NCBI RefSeq assembly: GCF_026914185.1 | Contig: NC_070562.1 | Coordinates: 4,588,001 to 4,652,000, forward strand | Direction: 5' to 3' | Source of the DNA: Puccinia triticina | Taxonomy: Eukaryota > Basidiomycota > Pucciniomycetes > Pucciniales > Pucciniaceae | DNA: 64,000 bases | Part shown: positions 27,426 to 40,190 of the stretch, one piece after another | How the letters are laid out: the number at the start of each line of letters is the position of its first letter | How positions within the stretch are numbered: position 1 is the first letter of the stretch | The notes under the pieces: generated by a model | Told to the model about the DNA's origin: nothing | What the model saw: the letters and a program-made list of their open reading frames with translations, nothing else | The model's database searches: none | Position numbers and translations under genes: made by a program

Positions 27426-28024
27426 TTATTTGACTAGTCCAAACATAGTCCTGTGCCTCTCAAGCGCTACGCGGGCGAGCGGTTTGGTTAGCATGTCGGC
27501 AAGCATCTCCTTTGTCGACACGTGAAGCAAGGAGATGTCGCCTTCTCGCACGCATTCCCAGATGAAATGGTAACGCGCGTGAATATGCTTTGTCCGCGCA
27601 TGATGTTCCGGGTTTTTCGCAAGCACCTCTGCACCTTCGTTGTCCACATGCAGAGGTATGGCAGTGTCTGGACGCAGACGGATTTCGGTTAGGAGGTGAC
27701 GGAGCCAAAGAGCCTCTTTGCAGGAGTCCGAGAGCGCCTTGTACTCCGCTTCCGTGCTTGAGAGAGAGACGGTGGCTTGTTTTCTTGATTTCCAGGAGAT
27801 GGCTCCGTCCCCAATGCGGTAAGTATAGGCAGAGGTCAAACGGCGGTCATCACGGTCTTCAGCCCAGTCCAAGTCTGAATAGCCGGAGCAGGAGAGATCT
27901 CCGCCGAGACGAAGTTTCAGGCCCTTTGTTGCTATAAGGTAGTTGAGCACCCGTACGGCTGCGAACCAGTGCGCAGCGGAGGGATCGCGGAGAAATTGGG
28001 AGAGTCTGTTTACGGCAAATGAGA
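27426..28024 (-). pseudogene. pol: Copia-1 RNase H domain (3' end of pol)
   Basis: C-terminal part of the copia polyprotein, separated from the rest by Copia-2. Shows SDLDWAEDRDDRRLTSAY, then SLSSTEAEYKALSDSCKEALWLR (the DEDD-type RNase H core), then DNEGAEVLAKNPEHHARTKHI and LADMLTKPLARV. It digests the RNA strand of the RNA-DNA hybrid. The frame upstream of 27950 is shifted relative to the RNase H frame or carries a short overlap, so this piece too may be damaged. Confidence 0.9.
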
Positions 28025-28322
28025 TCTTGCAATGAAACTAGCTCAACGGACGAGGATGGTGAGTACGTGCGTGGAAGGATTAGTTTCATTGCAATGACAA
28101 GAGAAAAGAAAAAGAAAAAGAAAAAGGAAAAGACTCACCTAGCTCAACGGACGAGGATGGTGAGTACGTGCGTGGAAGGATGAGGAAAGGGAACTTCCAC
28201 GCACGCCCGTTGAGCTAGATGCCTACATACAACATGTCACAGAAATGAAGAAAGACAAGTGAAAGGTTGGAAGCACACAGGACAAAGAAAAACAGGAAAG
28301 AAAAGAAAAAGGAACCGCAACA
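28025..28322 (-). repeat. Copia-2 3' LTR
   Basis: 298 bp. Contains a perfect 14-bp inverted repeat (TTGCAATGAAACTA at 28027-28040 with its complement at 28081-28094) and a larger hairpin at 28139-28218 (outer arm CTAGCTCAACGG, inner arm CGTGCGTGGAAG). Followed by the polypurine tract (28323-28335). Confidence 0.9.
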
Positions 28323-28454
28323 CCCCCCCTTGCTGACAACCTGAACAGAAGAGAAAGGAAAAAAAAGAAGAGAGAAGAAGAAAAAAAAGATATAAAGAAG
28401 CACAGGATAGAGATTAGAAGGGAAGGAGTAGAGAGAAAGAAAAGGAATAGGGAG

Positions 28455-31400
28455 TTAGACGAGTCCGAATTGTGTCCGCTGAGATTTGAGAGAAATCCTG
28501 GAGAGAGGCTTGGTTAACATGTCCGCCAGCATGTCCTTTGTCGACACATGGAGGACCACAAGTCTTCTGGGCTTGACGCAATCACGGACGAAATGGAAGC
28601 GCGCGTCTATGTGTTTTGTCCGGGAGTGGTGCTCGGGGTTTTTTGCCAGGGCTTCAGCGCCCGCGTTATCGACGTGGAGTGGCAGAGCGGATTTGGGGCG
28701 AAGACGAAGTTCCGAGAGGATGTATCGGATCCACAGACCTTCTTTGCATGAGTCCAACATTGCCTTGTACTCTGCCTCAGTACTGGATAAAGAGACAGTT
28801 GCCTGCTTGCGAGACTTCCAGGAGATCGCACCATCTCCTATGCAAAATGTGTACGCCAAGGTCCAACGCCTGTCATGGCGGTCTTCCGCCCAGTCCGAGT
28901 CACTGTATCCTGAGCAGTTTAAATTTCCGCCTAGCCGGAGCCGGAGGTCCTTAAATTCTCACCGCCGCCTTCCAGTGGGAGTCCAAAGGATCTCGGAGAA
29001 ACTGCAACAGACGGTTTACCGCAAAGGAGATGTCTGGCCTGGTGCATTGTGCTGCCCAGAGCAGGGACCCGATGAGCTGATTGTATGGACCTGATGAGGG
29101 TGACTCGTTGGGTTTTCGTGGAACCAGATTTTTGAACAGCGAATCGGTTGGGGTCGAGACTGGGATGTGTTTGTCCCGCAGGAAACGCAGATGGAGTTCT
29201 TCAATGTAGTGAGATTGTGAAACGTAAACCTGATTTTTGGGAATGTCCCGCATGATCTTCATGGAGAGAAAGAGATGCAGGTCTTCGTCCGCACCAATTT
29301 TGAATTTCTTACCAAGATTGGAAATTAATGGATCCACGAAGGACGGTTCGCCCACAACAGCTAGATCGTCAACGTGAACAGTGACCGCACCGACAAGAGC
29401 ATTTCGGTCGAGCTTGAAATACAGAGTTGGGTCATATTTCGACTGAGTGAGGCCGCATTCAACAAGCCCGCGGTGTAGCTTGATATTCCAATCTCTTGGG
29501 GATTGTTTCAGACCATATATGGATCTTGTCACTTCGCAGACCCAATCAGGGTGTTCTGAATCCTCGAAACCCGGCGGCTGTTCCATGTAGACCGGCTCCG
29601 ATAGTTTGCCATTGAGAAACGCCGTCTTGAAGTCAACTTGACGTCCCTTCCATCCCTTGATGGCCATCAAAGAAAGGATCAGTCTCAGTGTTTCCAATCG
29701 AAGCGTGGGAGCAAAAACTTCCTCGTAATCGACTCCTTGCACCTGTGTGTAACCCATCGCCACCAGGCGGGCCTTGAGTTTTTGAATAGTTTTATCAGCT
29801 CGTCGCTTCACCTTAAACACCCATTTGGATTTGATAATTTTACGCTTAGCCGGACGCGGGACCAGTCGCCAGGTAGACATGCCCAGTAGCGAGGAAAATT
29901 CATCGTCCGCCGCTTTAAGCCACTTGCTCTTGTTAGGCGACCTCATGAGTTGCTTCCAGGTCTTGGGGGTGTCTACATCATCCACCAGACCGGCTGACTT
30001 GGCCCAGTCCCCATAGCGATCCGGCGGACGGCTGGTTCTTGACGACTTCCGCGGCGGGAGGGTTGATTGAGTATTGGCCTTCTTCTTTGATTTGGAAGGC
30101 CAGGACACAGGTTGTGTCTTGGGCACCGGAATATCTCCTGCCGTTGATGATTGAGGAGGAGGCAATGAGGGAGCATTTGGTGGAGCGGGATCGGGCGCAG
30201 ACGATGGCGCATGAATAGATGCCGTCAGACGTCTGTCAAAATGCGGCTCCAGTTGAATGTCCAGAAGAGGGAGATCTGGCGTGGGCGTTCTTACTGGAGG
30301 AGGAAGGTCTTGAATTGACTCGTTTTGAGGTGCAGTTTCAGGAGAGACGGGCTGATTGATCTGGGTCTTGGGAGGGCAGAAATCGGACGGCCACGGCAGT
30401 TCAACGAAGACAGGGTTGGCTGGTTTTGAGAGAGGAGAGGCGTAGGGGAAACAAGTGTCCTCACAAATGATGTCGCGAGTTTTCACCACAGAGCGACGTT
30501 TGAGATCCCAGACTCGGAACCCGTTTCCATCATTGAGATACGAGAGGAAGACGGCTGCTCGTCCTTTGTTGTCGAGTTTCTTTCTATTGGCCTCTGGAAC
30601 TTTGTACCATGTGAGGCAGCCGAAAGGGTGAAGATGTTTGGGCAAGACAAGAGGCTTGTCGAGGATTTTGTTTGGTGCCAGAAAACCGGTTGGCGTACGG
30701 CAGGGAAAGGAGTTAAAAGAGTGAAAGACATGTCTCAAGGCATCCGCCCAGAAAGTTTTGGGAAGATGTGCGTTGAGCAGGGAACACCTGACCAGATTGC
30801 CAATGGTCCTATTAGTTCTTTCCGCCACCCCATTCAGCTCCGGTGAGTGTGGGGGGCCAGGCTCATGTGCAATACCCGCGTGACTCAAGCAGATCTCAAA
30901 CTCTTTCGAGACATACTCTCCTCCGTTATCCGAGCGCAAAGAAAGAATTTTGTGCTGACCGGTTTTCTCGAAGAATGCTCGAAAAATTTTAAAGCAGGAG
31001 AGAACTTGAGATTTCAATTTCATGGGAAAAACGGAAGTGAATTTAGAGCAGTCGTCGACAAAAGTAACAAAGTATTTATGCCCTTCTCTTGAAGCTACCT
31101 CGAATGAGCAAACATCGGAGTGAATAATCTTTCCCGGTTGATCGGATCGGTAGGAAGCCCGGGAGTGGAACGGACGACGGTGCATTTTTGATTGTATGCA
31201 AGTGGGGCATTGCTGCACTTCCACTTCGTTCAGAATTGTTGGTTGTATGTCGAGACGTCAAAGGAGTTGCTTTAGAGGCCGGAGGCCTATATGAGACAGA
31301 CGTACATGGAATCCCATTAGGGAATTGGCATGTCTCAATAGAATGGAGGTAGAGGCTGAAAAAGACCTCACATTGGCTGAAGGGAGATAGTAGAGATTTT

Positions 31401-32874
31401 CCCTTCAATACCCTTTGCCGACCGGAGTTCCCGACACCGTGACCTCGTCGGACCGGTATATGTTGCAGGTTGATTTGTTGAACACCACCGTCATATTTGC
31501 GTTGCATACGCCGGAGATGGAGACAAGAGGTTTGTGTAAAGCGGGGACCACGAGTGCCGGAATCGAGGTGTTTGATTTTATTGGCAGGGTGAAGAGACCG
31601 TGATGAGTGGCCTCAACTAGGGAGTGGTCAGCCAGACGAATGGGGGTATCATCGGAGGCAGGGTTCTTGACCTCCTCTGCATAGGGTGTCATCGAGATAG
31701 AGCAGCCCGAGTTGAGGTTCACATCCCTCTTGGCGTTTGAACAGGCCTTGGTAGACTGATGGAGCAGCTCGGTGGCGTTTCCTGCTTTGGCGGGAGCACG
31801 TGAGGAGGCTGAGTAGTCGTCTGCTTCGGACCCGGAGTAGTCTGACTCATCGACATTGTCGTCCCCCCCTAGATCCACTACTGTAGTCTGACCGGCTTTT
31901 GCTTGAGGACGACGTTTGAAACGGTTTCCCGACGACCTCCCTGACTGACTTCCTCCGCCAGAGCGGCGGTTTGATGATGAGTTCCGGCGATTGTGTTTGG
32001 CCAAGATCCTGGCAGCGTTCTCGCACACCTCGAGGTTGTGTCCGGAGCGCTTGCAGAAGGAACTGTAGAGGGCGTGGTCGAGAGGGGGCCTGGGAGGTCA
32101 AGAAGAGTTGGGCTGAGAAAGAGAAGCCCTGGCCACGGATTCTAGCAGGCTCTGGTCCTCGTTCCTTGTCTTTCGCCTGAGATGTTCTGACTTGAGTGCG
32201 TCAATTAGCTTGGTTGGCGCAACTCTCGGCTCGTTCATCATTGAAGAGACGCAAGAGAGCCAGTCGGGAGAGAGGGAAGTAAGAATGGAAGTGGAGTAGA
32301 TGTCGTCGACAGTGAGGGGGGCTTCAGGAGTTACTATCGTGGCTAGCTGGTCGAAATCTTTGGCCATACCTTCCAGGTGAGCGAGGAGATTGTCACCGTG
32401 CATGCGAGCGGAGGTGAGCCTCCTGAGGTAGTAAGTTATACCTCCGGCTGAGGAGTCCTGATGGGCAGCCTTGAAGGCGATCCAGAGGGCGCGTGCGTTG
32501 TTGGTGATGTGACAAACCAGCCGGACATGGGCGGAATGGATGGTGCCAGAGATGGCTCCAAAAGCGGCCTTGTTGTCGCGGACATAGTTTGGGTTGATTT
32601 TGGCTTTCTCCGGCAGTTCATCAATAACGTAAATCACATCGGTCGTGTTAAGATGTGCTCTCATGAACCAGGTCCACTCAGAGTAGTTGGATCCTGGCCC
32701 AGGCGCTTTGAGACGTTCGATAGTGGCGGTTTTCACGGCGGGGTGTGTCCAGGTTTCCTGGCCAGTGGTTGCAGACATGGTTGGCTTGCGGTTGGGTGGG
32801 GAGTTGGTGGGCGATGATGATTGATTGATGGTATTTTCGGCGTTCTTCAGAAAAGGCAACGGTGGAGACTGCAT
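28455..32874 (-). pseudogene. gag-pol: Copia-2 Gag-Pol polyprotein, broken
   Basis: Reads from ATG at about 32872. Gag region to about 32000. Protease near 31720 has LNSGCS where LDSGCS is expected, so the catalytic Asp is lost. Integrase: zinc region CPTCIQSKMHRRPF, catalytic HSDVCSF, LRSDNGGEYVS, PELNGVAERTNRT. RT: YMEQPPGFED, YGLKQSPRDWN and active site VHVDDLAVVGE. RNase H: SLSSTEAEYKAM, LADMLTKPLSR. Lesions: TGA at 32098-32100, 31405-31407 and 31258-31260, all in one frame, and a deletion with frame change near 28951 just before RNase H. Otherwise collinear with Copia-1. Confidence 0.92.
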
Positions 32875-32944
32875 ACGTCTCTAGCTTTAACGTCAAGCTT
32901 ACGAATCCTCCAGCAGTAATGGTAGTGTTCGCGTCAGCGCTAAA

Positions 32945-32958
32945 AGGTGCTCATAACA
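32945..32958 (-). promoter_or_regulatory. Copia-2 primer-binding site (half tRNA-iMet type)
   Basis: Next to the 5' LTR the plus strand reads GGTGCTCATAACA, an anticodon-arm-like sequence with CAT. This fits priming by the 5' half of initiator tRNA-Met, as in Drosophila copia. Confidence 0.55.
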
Positions 32959-33274
32959 TCTTGCAATGAAACTAGCTCAACGGACAAGGATGGTGAGTAC
33001 GTGCGTGGAAGGATTAGTTTCATTGCAATGACAAGAGAAAAGAAAAAGAAAAAGAAAAAGAAAAAGGAAAAGAAAAAGGAAAAGACTCACCTAGCTCAAC
33101 GGACGAGGATGGTGAGTACGTGCGTGGAAGGATGAGGAAAGGGAACTTCCACGCACGCCCGTTGAGCTAGATGCCTACATACAACATGTCACAGAAATGA
33201 AGAAAGACAAGTGAAAGTTTGGAAGCACACAGGACAAAGAAAAACAGGAAAGAAAAGAAAAAGGAACCGCAACA
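32959..33274 (-). repeat. Copia-2 5' LTR
   Basis: 316 bp, partner of 28025-28322, with the same two inverted repeats. Right flank TGAGA (33275-33279) and then Copia-1 pol. Confidence 0.9.
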
Positions 33275-33279
33275 TGAGA

Positions 33280-36200
33280 TGTCGGGACGTGTACACTGTG
33301 AGACCCACAGCAGTGCTCTGATTAGTTGGGGGTAGGGAACGGGCGAGGCGGGGTCGTCCTCGCGTCTATGAGTCAGATTCTTGAAGTTCATGTCCGTTGG
33401 AGTTGCTACTGAGATGGGAGGTGCCAACAGAAATCTTTGGCTAAGCTCTGTGATGTAGTGACCTTGGTTGAGGAACAGGTATCTTCCGGGGACATCCCTC
33501 GTGATTTTCAGGGAAAGAAAATGATTGAGTTCTTTGTCGGCACCAATCTTGAACTGAGCGCCGATGGAGGATATGAGAGAGTCCACAAATGACGGTTCCC
33601 CGACGATGGCCAAATCGTCGACGTGAGTGGTGAGAGCCCCTACCAACTTCCCATTGATAAGTTTGAAGTACAACGTGGGGTCGTACTTGGAGTTTTTAAG
33701 GCCCAGATCCAATAGAGCCTTATGGAGCTCTATGTTCCATTGCCGCGGGGACTGTTTCAAACCATAGAGAGAGCGACTCACTTTGCAGACCCAATCAGGG
33801 TGCTGGGGGTCCTCGAAACCTGGCGGCTGCTCCATGTATATGGGTTTATCCAGGTGCCCATTGAGGAAGGCCGTCTTGAAGTCGACCTGACGACCCTTCC
33901 AGCCACGGCTGGCAAGAAGGGAAAAAATTAACCGAAGTGTTTCTAGGCGAAGCGTTGAGGAAAATACCTCATCGTAATCGAGGCCCTGGACTTGCGAGTA
34001 GCCCATGGCTACCAGGCGCGCCTTGAGCTTTTGAATCGTCTGATCGGGTCTTTGTTTGACTTTGAAGACCCATTTGGATTTGATGATTCGCCTCTTTTCG
34101 GGGCGGGGAACTAGCTTCCAGGTGTGCATTCCCAGAAGTGAGGCAAACTCGTCCTCAGCTGCCTTTAGCCAGCGATGTTTGTTAGGCGACTTCAAAAGTT
34201 GGCGCCATGTTTTTGGAGTATCGACCTCGGGACTTGACAACGCATTCTTAGCCCAGTGGCCATACCTGTCAGGGGCCTTTCGTTCCCTAGCGGACCGCCG
34301 GCCTGGGGGCGGCGAGGGAGTTTTCGGACGTGGTGGTGACGGCAAAGGGTCCTGCGGCCGCGCGGACGGTCCGGAGGATGGAGAGGCGGGAGCGGGGCTT
34401 AGGTCAGGCGAGGGCGGTGAAGGAGAATGGGACAGGGAGTGATCCGACGGTCTTTGTGATCGACGGGAGGAAGAGGGAGAGGGAGTGGCAAGTGGTGGCA
34501 GGGAAATAACAGAGATGTCCGGCGTGGACGGGTCCACGGGTGACAGGGCGGACGGCGATTCGAAAGGCGTGTTGTGAGAGGAATCGGAGTCCGACGAGAT
34601 CACTTGCGGGGAGCGCGGTGCGTTTCCGGGAGCGTGTATGGAGGCAGTCAGTCGCCTATCAAACCTCGCCTTCAGAGGTATATCCAACGGCGGTCGGTCT
34701 GGTGTTGGAACACGCTGGTCCGGGACAGGTTGTGTCACGGGTGGAGACGAGGAAGGAGGCGAGATCAGCGGGGAAGGAGAGGGAGGAATGGGAGCTGGAG
34801 TCGGTTGAGTTTTGGGGCTTGGAGTGTCGAAAGTTGACGCTATTTCATTTGACAACGTCGTCTCCAGTTCCGACCAGCCAATCTCCACTGTCATCGGAAG
34901 AGAAGGGGGGTTCAGCTTTGTACCGTAGGGGAAGGACTAGTCCGCAAAGATTACGTCTCGTGACTTGATGACGGATCTGTTTTCGAGGTCCCACAGGCAG
35001 AACCCATTTCCATCCAAGAGGTAGGAGAGTAGAATGGAAGCCCAACCTTTCTGGTCCAGCTTCTTGCGATTCGCCTCCGGTACCTTGTACCACACCAGGC
35101 AGCCGAAGGGATGAAGTCTTTTGATGTCGACGGTGTGTTCCTTTAATATTGAGCATGGTGAGTGGAAGCCTTGAGGAGTGTTGCATGGAAACGAGTTGTG
35201 TGCGAAGATCGAGTGTCGTAGGGCGTCTGCCCAGAAGGATTTGGGGACCTTAGCCTGGAATAGAGAGCATCTCACCAGGTTGCTTATGGTGCGATTAGTC
35301 CGCTCTGCTACCCCGTTGAGTTCAGGCAAATGCGGTGGACCCGGCTCGTGCTTGATCCCGGCAGAGGAGAGATAAGAATTGAATTGATTTGACATGTACT
35401 CCCCCCCATTGTCGGTCCGTAGGGCCCAAATTTTATGCACCCCGGATTTCTCAAAGAAGGCTTGGAAATTTTTGAAGCAAGCAAAGAGTCGCTTTTTAAT
35501 TTCATGGAGAAAACAGAAAGGAATTTGGAACAATCATCTATGAAGGTTATGAAATACTTATAACCTTCCCTGGACACGACCTCGTACGACCCAACGTCTG
35601 AGTGGATCAGTTCACCGGGAGTTGTCGAGCGGTGAAGGGAGCGTGACTTGAAGGCCTTTCGTGGCATTTTTGACTGCACACAAACCGGGCATCGTTGGAC
35701 GTCAACCTCGTTATTTATTGATGGAGTGATGCCGTGTTGTTTCAGAAGTGCTTTGAGCGGTTTAAGTCCGATGTGGGAGAAGCGGATGTGATACGAGAGA
35801 AGAGAATTGTCAACGGGGGTGGTGGTAAGGCAATCAGCAGAGGAGGATCTCACAGGATCCGACGCCAGGTAATAAAGATTTCCTTGTCGGTATCCGCGGC
35901 CGGACAGCTGTCCAGCGATTTGAATTGAGTTTGAGTGGTAGATGTCGCAGGAGGCCTTGGTGAAGACAACAGTGACCCCGGCGTCGCACATGGCAGTGAT
36001 GGAAAGGAGAGGTTTGTGAAGTGAGGGGACGACCAGAGTTTTTACCTTGACTCCACAATCAATCGGAAGTCTGGCCCTGCCTTTGTGGGTGGCTTTGACC
36101 ACGGAGTGATCGGCAAGGCAAACAGGAGTGTGATCTGGCTTGGGGTCTTCAACTGTGTCGAGATCCGGCGTCATTGACATCGAACAGCCTGAGTCTAGGT

Positions 36201-37368
36201 TGGCATCGCCGGCAGTGAAAGCACCGGAGGAGGCCAATAGAGCGGCTACCACGTTCCCGGCGACAACGTCAATCTGGGAGCCGGAATAATCTGATTCGTC
36301 GTCTTCCTCGTACGCGTGAGAGGATTGTCCGAGGGTGGCTGCGGAGGTTTGGCCGGCACGCGCCGCTGGTTGACTTTGAGAGCCTTTCTTCACGCTGTCG
36401 TCCCGTTGGGAGGCGCGAGGCTTTTGGTTAGCCTTATGCTGGGCTAGAATCCTGCGGGTGTTGTGACAGCAATTGAGATCGTGGCCATCCGCGTTGCAGA
36501 AGTCACAATGAAGGGGCTTTCTAGTGCAATCACCGGGTCGTTTGTTGAGACGGGGCCCGGCTGTTGCCGAAGATGCTGAGGGAACACCCTCGTTTTGAGA
36601 CTGTCGCCTGGTGTGCTCGTTTTTCAGAGCCAGGACAATCGACTCGGACTTCACTCCGTCTTGATTCATCAGATGGGAGACGCACGCCATCCAGTCGTCC
36701 GGAATTGAACTGAGGAGCGCCGCGGCATGTACATCGGACGGAGTGAGAGGCTTATCCGGAGTGATGAGGGCATTGAGACAATCATAAGCTTTCGCCATGG
36801 TGTTGAGATGCGATAAAAGGTCATCGCCTTCCATTTTTGTGAGGAGAAGTTTGCAAAGCCAAAAGACTCTGCCGCCAGTGGAGGAGTCAAGGTGGGATCA
36901 AACGAGCGCCTGCCACATGCCATAGGCGTTCTTCTTGTAGGGTCGGACGGTGAGCAGGTTCGAGCCTACAATAGTTTGTGTAAGGATTGCGCAGATAGTC
37001 TTGTTGTCTGCGGCCCATGAGGCTGGTGGTTGCGCAGGCATCGGCTTTTCGATGACATAGTCCAAGTTGACGGTGTCAAAGTAGGAAGTCATCATGAGAT
37101 CCCAGTCCGGGAAGTTTGAATCCGGGCCGGGTTCCGTGAGAATGGGAAGGCGAGCAGCGGCTGATTTTTGAGAGAGAGCGGCCGATGAGTCGGGATTGAT
37201 GTTCACCGTCGCACCGACTGAGGATGCGGGGGCTTTGCCCGAGGTTGAGAGTTGTTTGTCGTCGGACATATCAAAAACCGAGGCAACAAGATTGTTTTGA
37301 TCCTTTTTTGTAGTCCACTTGTTAGAGAATTCACTCGAAAGAGACCGATATTTAACGTGCTTGGTCAA
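33280..37368 (-). pseudogene. gag-pol: Copia-1 Gag-Pol polyprotein, broken
   Basis: Gag starts near 37272 (MSDDKQLS) or 37368. A CCHC-like cluster lies near 36500 (CDFCNADGHDLNCC). Protease has an intact LDSGCSMSMTP near 36190. Integrase: CPVCVQSKMPRKAF, HSDVGSYEV, LRTDNGGEYMS, PELNGVAERTNRT. RT: YMEQPPGFED, YGLKQSPRQWN, THVDDLAIVGE; the end of RT is cut by Copia-2 and RNase H lies at 27426-28024. Lesions: TGA at 36898-36900, a frameshift in integrase near 35480-35530, and TAG at 34937-34939. A long Ser/Pro-rich linker (34300-34890) separates integrase from RT. Confidence 0.92.
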
Positions 37369-37386
37369 TCGCGGAGCTGGAGCCTA

Positions 37387-37402
37387 GCGCAGGCTCATAA
37401 CC
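37387..37402 (-). promoter_or_regulatory. Copia-1 primer-binding site (half tRNA-iMet type)
   Basis: The plus strand reads GCGCAGGCTCATAACC, the anticodon arm CAGG-CTCATAA-CC(TG) expected of initiator tRNA-Met, touching the 5' LTR. Copia-4 has the same type (52866-52876). Confidence 0.65.
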
Positions 37403-37737
37403 TGATGAGATGAACCAGGTTCTGAATCTGAGACCAGCAGACACGATGCGGGTCGAGAGGCGGTGGTTGTGGAAGGATAGCATTGCACATCAGATGAGGA
37501 AGCTGGGAAAGAGGAAAAACAGAAAGAATGAGAAAAGGGAAAGCTACTGTACCTGAGACCAGCGGACACAATGCGGGTCGAGTGGCGGTGGTTGTGGAAG
37601 GATGAGGAAAGTCCTTCCACGTCCGCTGGGCTCAGGTAAACTACCTACAAGTGACATGAGATGTGACATGGAGTGGAAATGTGTGTAGCAGAGAAACAGA
37701 GAAGGAAAAGATGAAACATGACAACTACAACTCAACA
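37403..37737 (-). repeat. Copia-1 5' LTR
   Basis: 335 bp, partner of 26877-27224; right flank ACAAT (37738-37742). Confidence 0.9.
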
Positions 37738-39373
37738 ACAATGGCGACAATCATCTTTGCAAACCTCGAGGCAATGAGGAAAAGGTTTTTGATTCAAACT
37801 TTAGGCGGCATCAGTGACACAAGAGGCCTGAACCTGAAGACCCAGCTGAGTGTGAATGCCTATGAGATCTACGCCCTCAACCCGTCCATTTAACTCTTCT
37901 CCCTTCATTTCTTGCTCCCCACCTAAAATTCACCAGCTCCGGCCAGAGCTCCATCCACGCCTCCTGCATCCCCTCCATCCCCGCCCTTGGATGGTCCTTC
38001 CCCAACATCAAGGCTGGCATTGAAACTCAATCAGTCAATGTCCAAGTAGAAGTATTGACTGCCCTGTTGAGCAAACTTCCAAAACTCCATCTGATGGTCA
38101 TCGTCACCGTCATATCTCATCTACAAAACTTGTTTATTTCAACCAAGTCTTCAGAGGATGACAAGCTTTACCCTTCTAAACTTGGTCTATCAATTGCTTA
38201 AAGTAAGTTTTTTTTTCTCTTGAGCTTTGCTGTAAGAGTGCTCATGAGGATGCGAGCTGATCGGAATAATCGGGGTACCTTCCAGCTCTCCTGAGACAAA
38301 AGGTAGAAACTGCAGTGTGCCTCAGTGACCGATTCCAACCGCTGTTTGTGGTAGATCTGATCAAGTATTATGAGCGGATCCTGCCCGTTGCAATCGGATT
38401 GAGAAACAAAATGATGGGAAACAAAGTTGGAAAGAAGCCGCAGAGGAAGAATATCCGGCCGACTGACATGAGGATTCGTAGGAGTGAGTTGGGTATTGAA
38501 GGCTCTATCCCCGATAATAAGGTCCAAAAAACGTGAGCCCCACGCCTGCCTTCTCTTCCCTCAATCCAAGTATTTGCATACAAGTTAGTTTGAACAATAC
38601 GGTTGCTAAACCCATTCCTGGCGTACTTTTTTTCCTGGAACAGCTTAGCCAATCAGCGCAGAAGAGTTTCACAGGTTGAGGCCTCGATCAATGCCACAAA
38701 GTCAGGGGTTGTTGCAAGTCCAACATCACCTCAATCAGTGATTGTAAGATCAGTGCCAGCTACAGCAGAAAACTCGCCCGTTGAAACTAAGACCAATAAA
38801 AAGACTAGCAAGGAGGATCGTTTATCAAAAAAGATCAATACGCATGAACTGTTGGTGGAAGAAGAGAAAATACTCCAATCGCCGCCCGTCGTGGTCAATG
38901 AAGTGGTATTCTCACCACCAGCCCAAGTCACTTCCATCCAGTCTCCAGACCAAACTTCATCTGGTCAAGAGCAGCAACCAATGGGGGAGTCGCTAGAAGT
39001 ATCCAACAACAACGAGGCACGAGATGCGCCATTTGTTCCTCCGACTCAAAGCGGCAACAACCCCGTTGATTTGCCGTTTGTCCCACCAACAATGACCAAT
39101 TCGTCGCTGGACAATGAGATTATCTCCTCTTATGGAGAGGGGCCATCATCTTCTGAGATCGATGAGCAAGACATCCCGCTGTCTGCCAAGGCAAACCCTA
39201 ACCGGCTCAACTCGCATGAAAAGATCTCGCCTGGCGGTGCCTCTCTCAACTGGAAACAAGGACTTGTCGGCAGCCCAAAGACCTGTAACCCTTCCGCAAA
39301 ACTTGCTCACCCCGCTGGCTCGCCCCCCAGTGTTATTTTCACGGTGATTGAGATTGGAGGGTTGTGCTCATGA
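37738..39373 (+). pseudogene. RhoGAP-like gene, 3' fragment with introns
   Basis: Resumes the frame of 26876 (ATIIFANLEAMRKRF). A second RhoGAP-like stretch lies at 38010-38205: LTALLSKLPKLHLMVIVTVISHLQNLF, then KLYPSKLGLSIA, which fits the LLxxLP...L..L..HL and NL-type helices. Next comes an intron (GTAAGT near 38204 to TTCCAG near 38281), then an exon with LLRQKVETAVCLSDRFQPLFVVDLIKYYERILP. Another intron (GTGAGC at 38532 to AACAG near 38643) leads to a Ser/Pro/Gln-rich C-terminal exon ending at 39373. A TAA precedes the first donor, and a stop lies after 37893, so it is a pseudogene. The segment in 37894-38000 has no open frame. Confidence 0.6.
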
Positions 39374-40190
39374 GACAATCAGGGTTTGGGCGACTGTTGT
39401 TTGTCCTGTGGCTCTTTCCGTGTGGAGTCGTGCAGTTTTTAATGTTTTTTGCAGTTCCGTTGCTTGAATAGCTATCTCGACTCTCTGCGCGTTCGGGTTT
39501 GGAATACTGCCACGGACCACAGATTTATAACAAACTCAGACATCTATTTATTAGACTCGTGCGGATTTGACATGGGCATAACTCAGGCTAGGTTATTTAT
39601 GATAGGACAGAGTTAGGCTGATGGGGCCTGCATGTCATGATGTGTGAAGCGCTGATTAACATTGCGAACAGCATAGGTAGGCTGCATGTAGGTGTGGCAT
39701 CCTCTGATTGTGTGAATGTGGAAAACAAACAGTTGTGAGGATTTGGCACATCTTGGGGTTTGGATCTGTGTCTGATTTTTATTGTCATTGATGTGGCTGG
39801 AAACAGTAGGCTTGTGTATTCCTAAAGCTTGATGTGCAACTTATCTTATCAAAGTAGCCTACTTACTATCAACCTGGGCAATTTTTGTGTGAGAAAATTG
39901 TGTCAAGTTTTGGTCTATGAACTTAATGGCTTTAGGGGCATTAACAGAGACAGGCTTGGTGGACCACCAATCATATATGTGACAAATAACTTGGTTATTG
40001 ATTATGCTTAGTTATATGGCTGTCAACTGCATGATCAGGTTGAGTGGAAAGTATACCATTATTGATCAGAAACCAGACTCTGTATTTTGCTTAATATAGA
40101 ATTTTTAGTCTTTATTAGGAATTGTGAACGGATGTGGTGGGATTTGTTCATCTTTGCTAGGGGTTTTAGAAGTAGCTTTTTTTTTTTGCC
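39374..40190. other. Non-coding tract up to the Helitron B terminus
   Basis: Possible 3' flank of the RhoGAP-like gene, then AT-rich DNA without repeats or coding signals that I can identify. Confidence 0.3.

Larger units (their letters stand above)
28025..33274 (-). mobile_element. Copia-2, Ty1/copia element nested in Copia-1
   Basis: LTRs 28025-28322 and 32959-33274, flanked by TGAGA (28020-28024 and 33275-33279). It sits inside the RT coding region of Copia-1 in the same orientation; removing it rejoins RPDIS to FAVNRL. LTRs begin TGTTGCGG and end TTGCAAGA on the minus strand, an atypical GA end. LTRs differ by an AAAAG copy-number change and a few substitutions, so it is young. Internal polyprotein has three in-frame TGA codons and a deletion. 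Confidence 0.93.
26877..37737 (-). mobile_element. Copia-1, Ty1/copia LTR retrotransposon carrying nested Copia-2
   Basis: LTRs 26877-27224 and 37403-37737 with TG...CA ends, flanked by ACAAT (26872-26876 and 37738-37742). The sense is minus, opposite to the RhoGAP-like gene it interrupts. Without Copia-2 it is about 5.6 kb. Primer site at 37387-37402, polypurine tract at 27225-27240. LTRs are similar apart from a 13-bp indel and a few substitutions. Polyprotein broken. Confidence 0.93.
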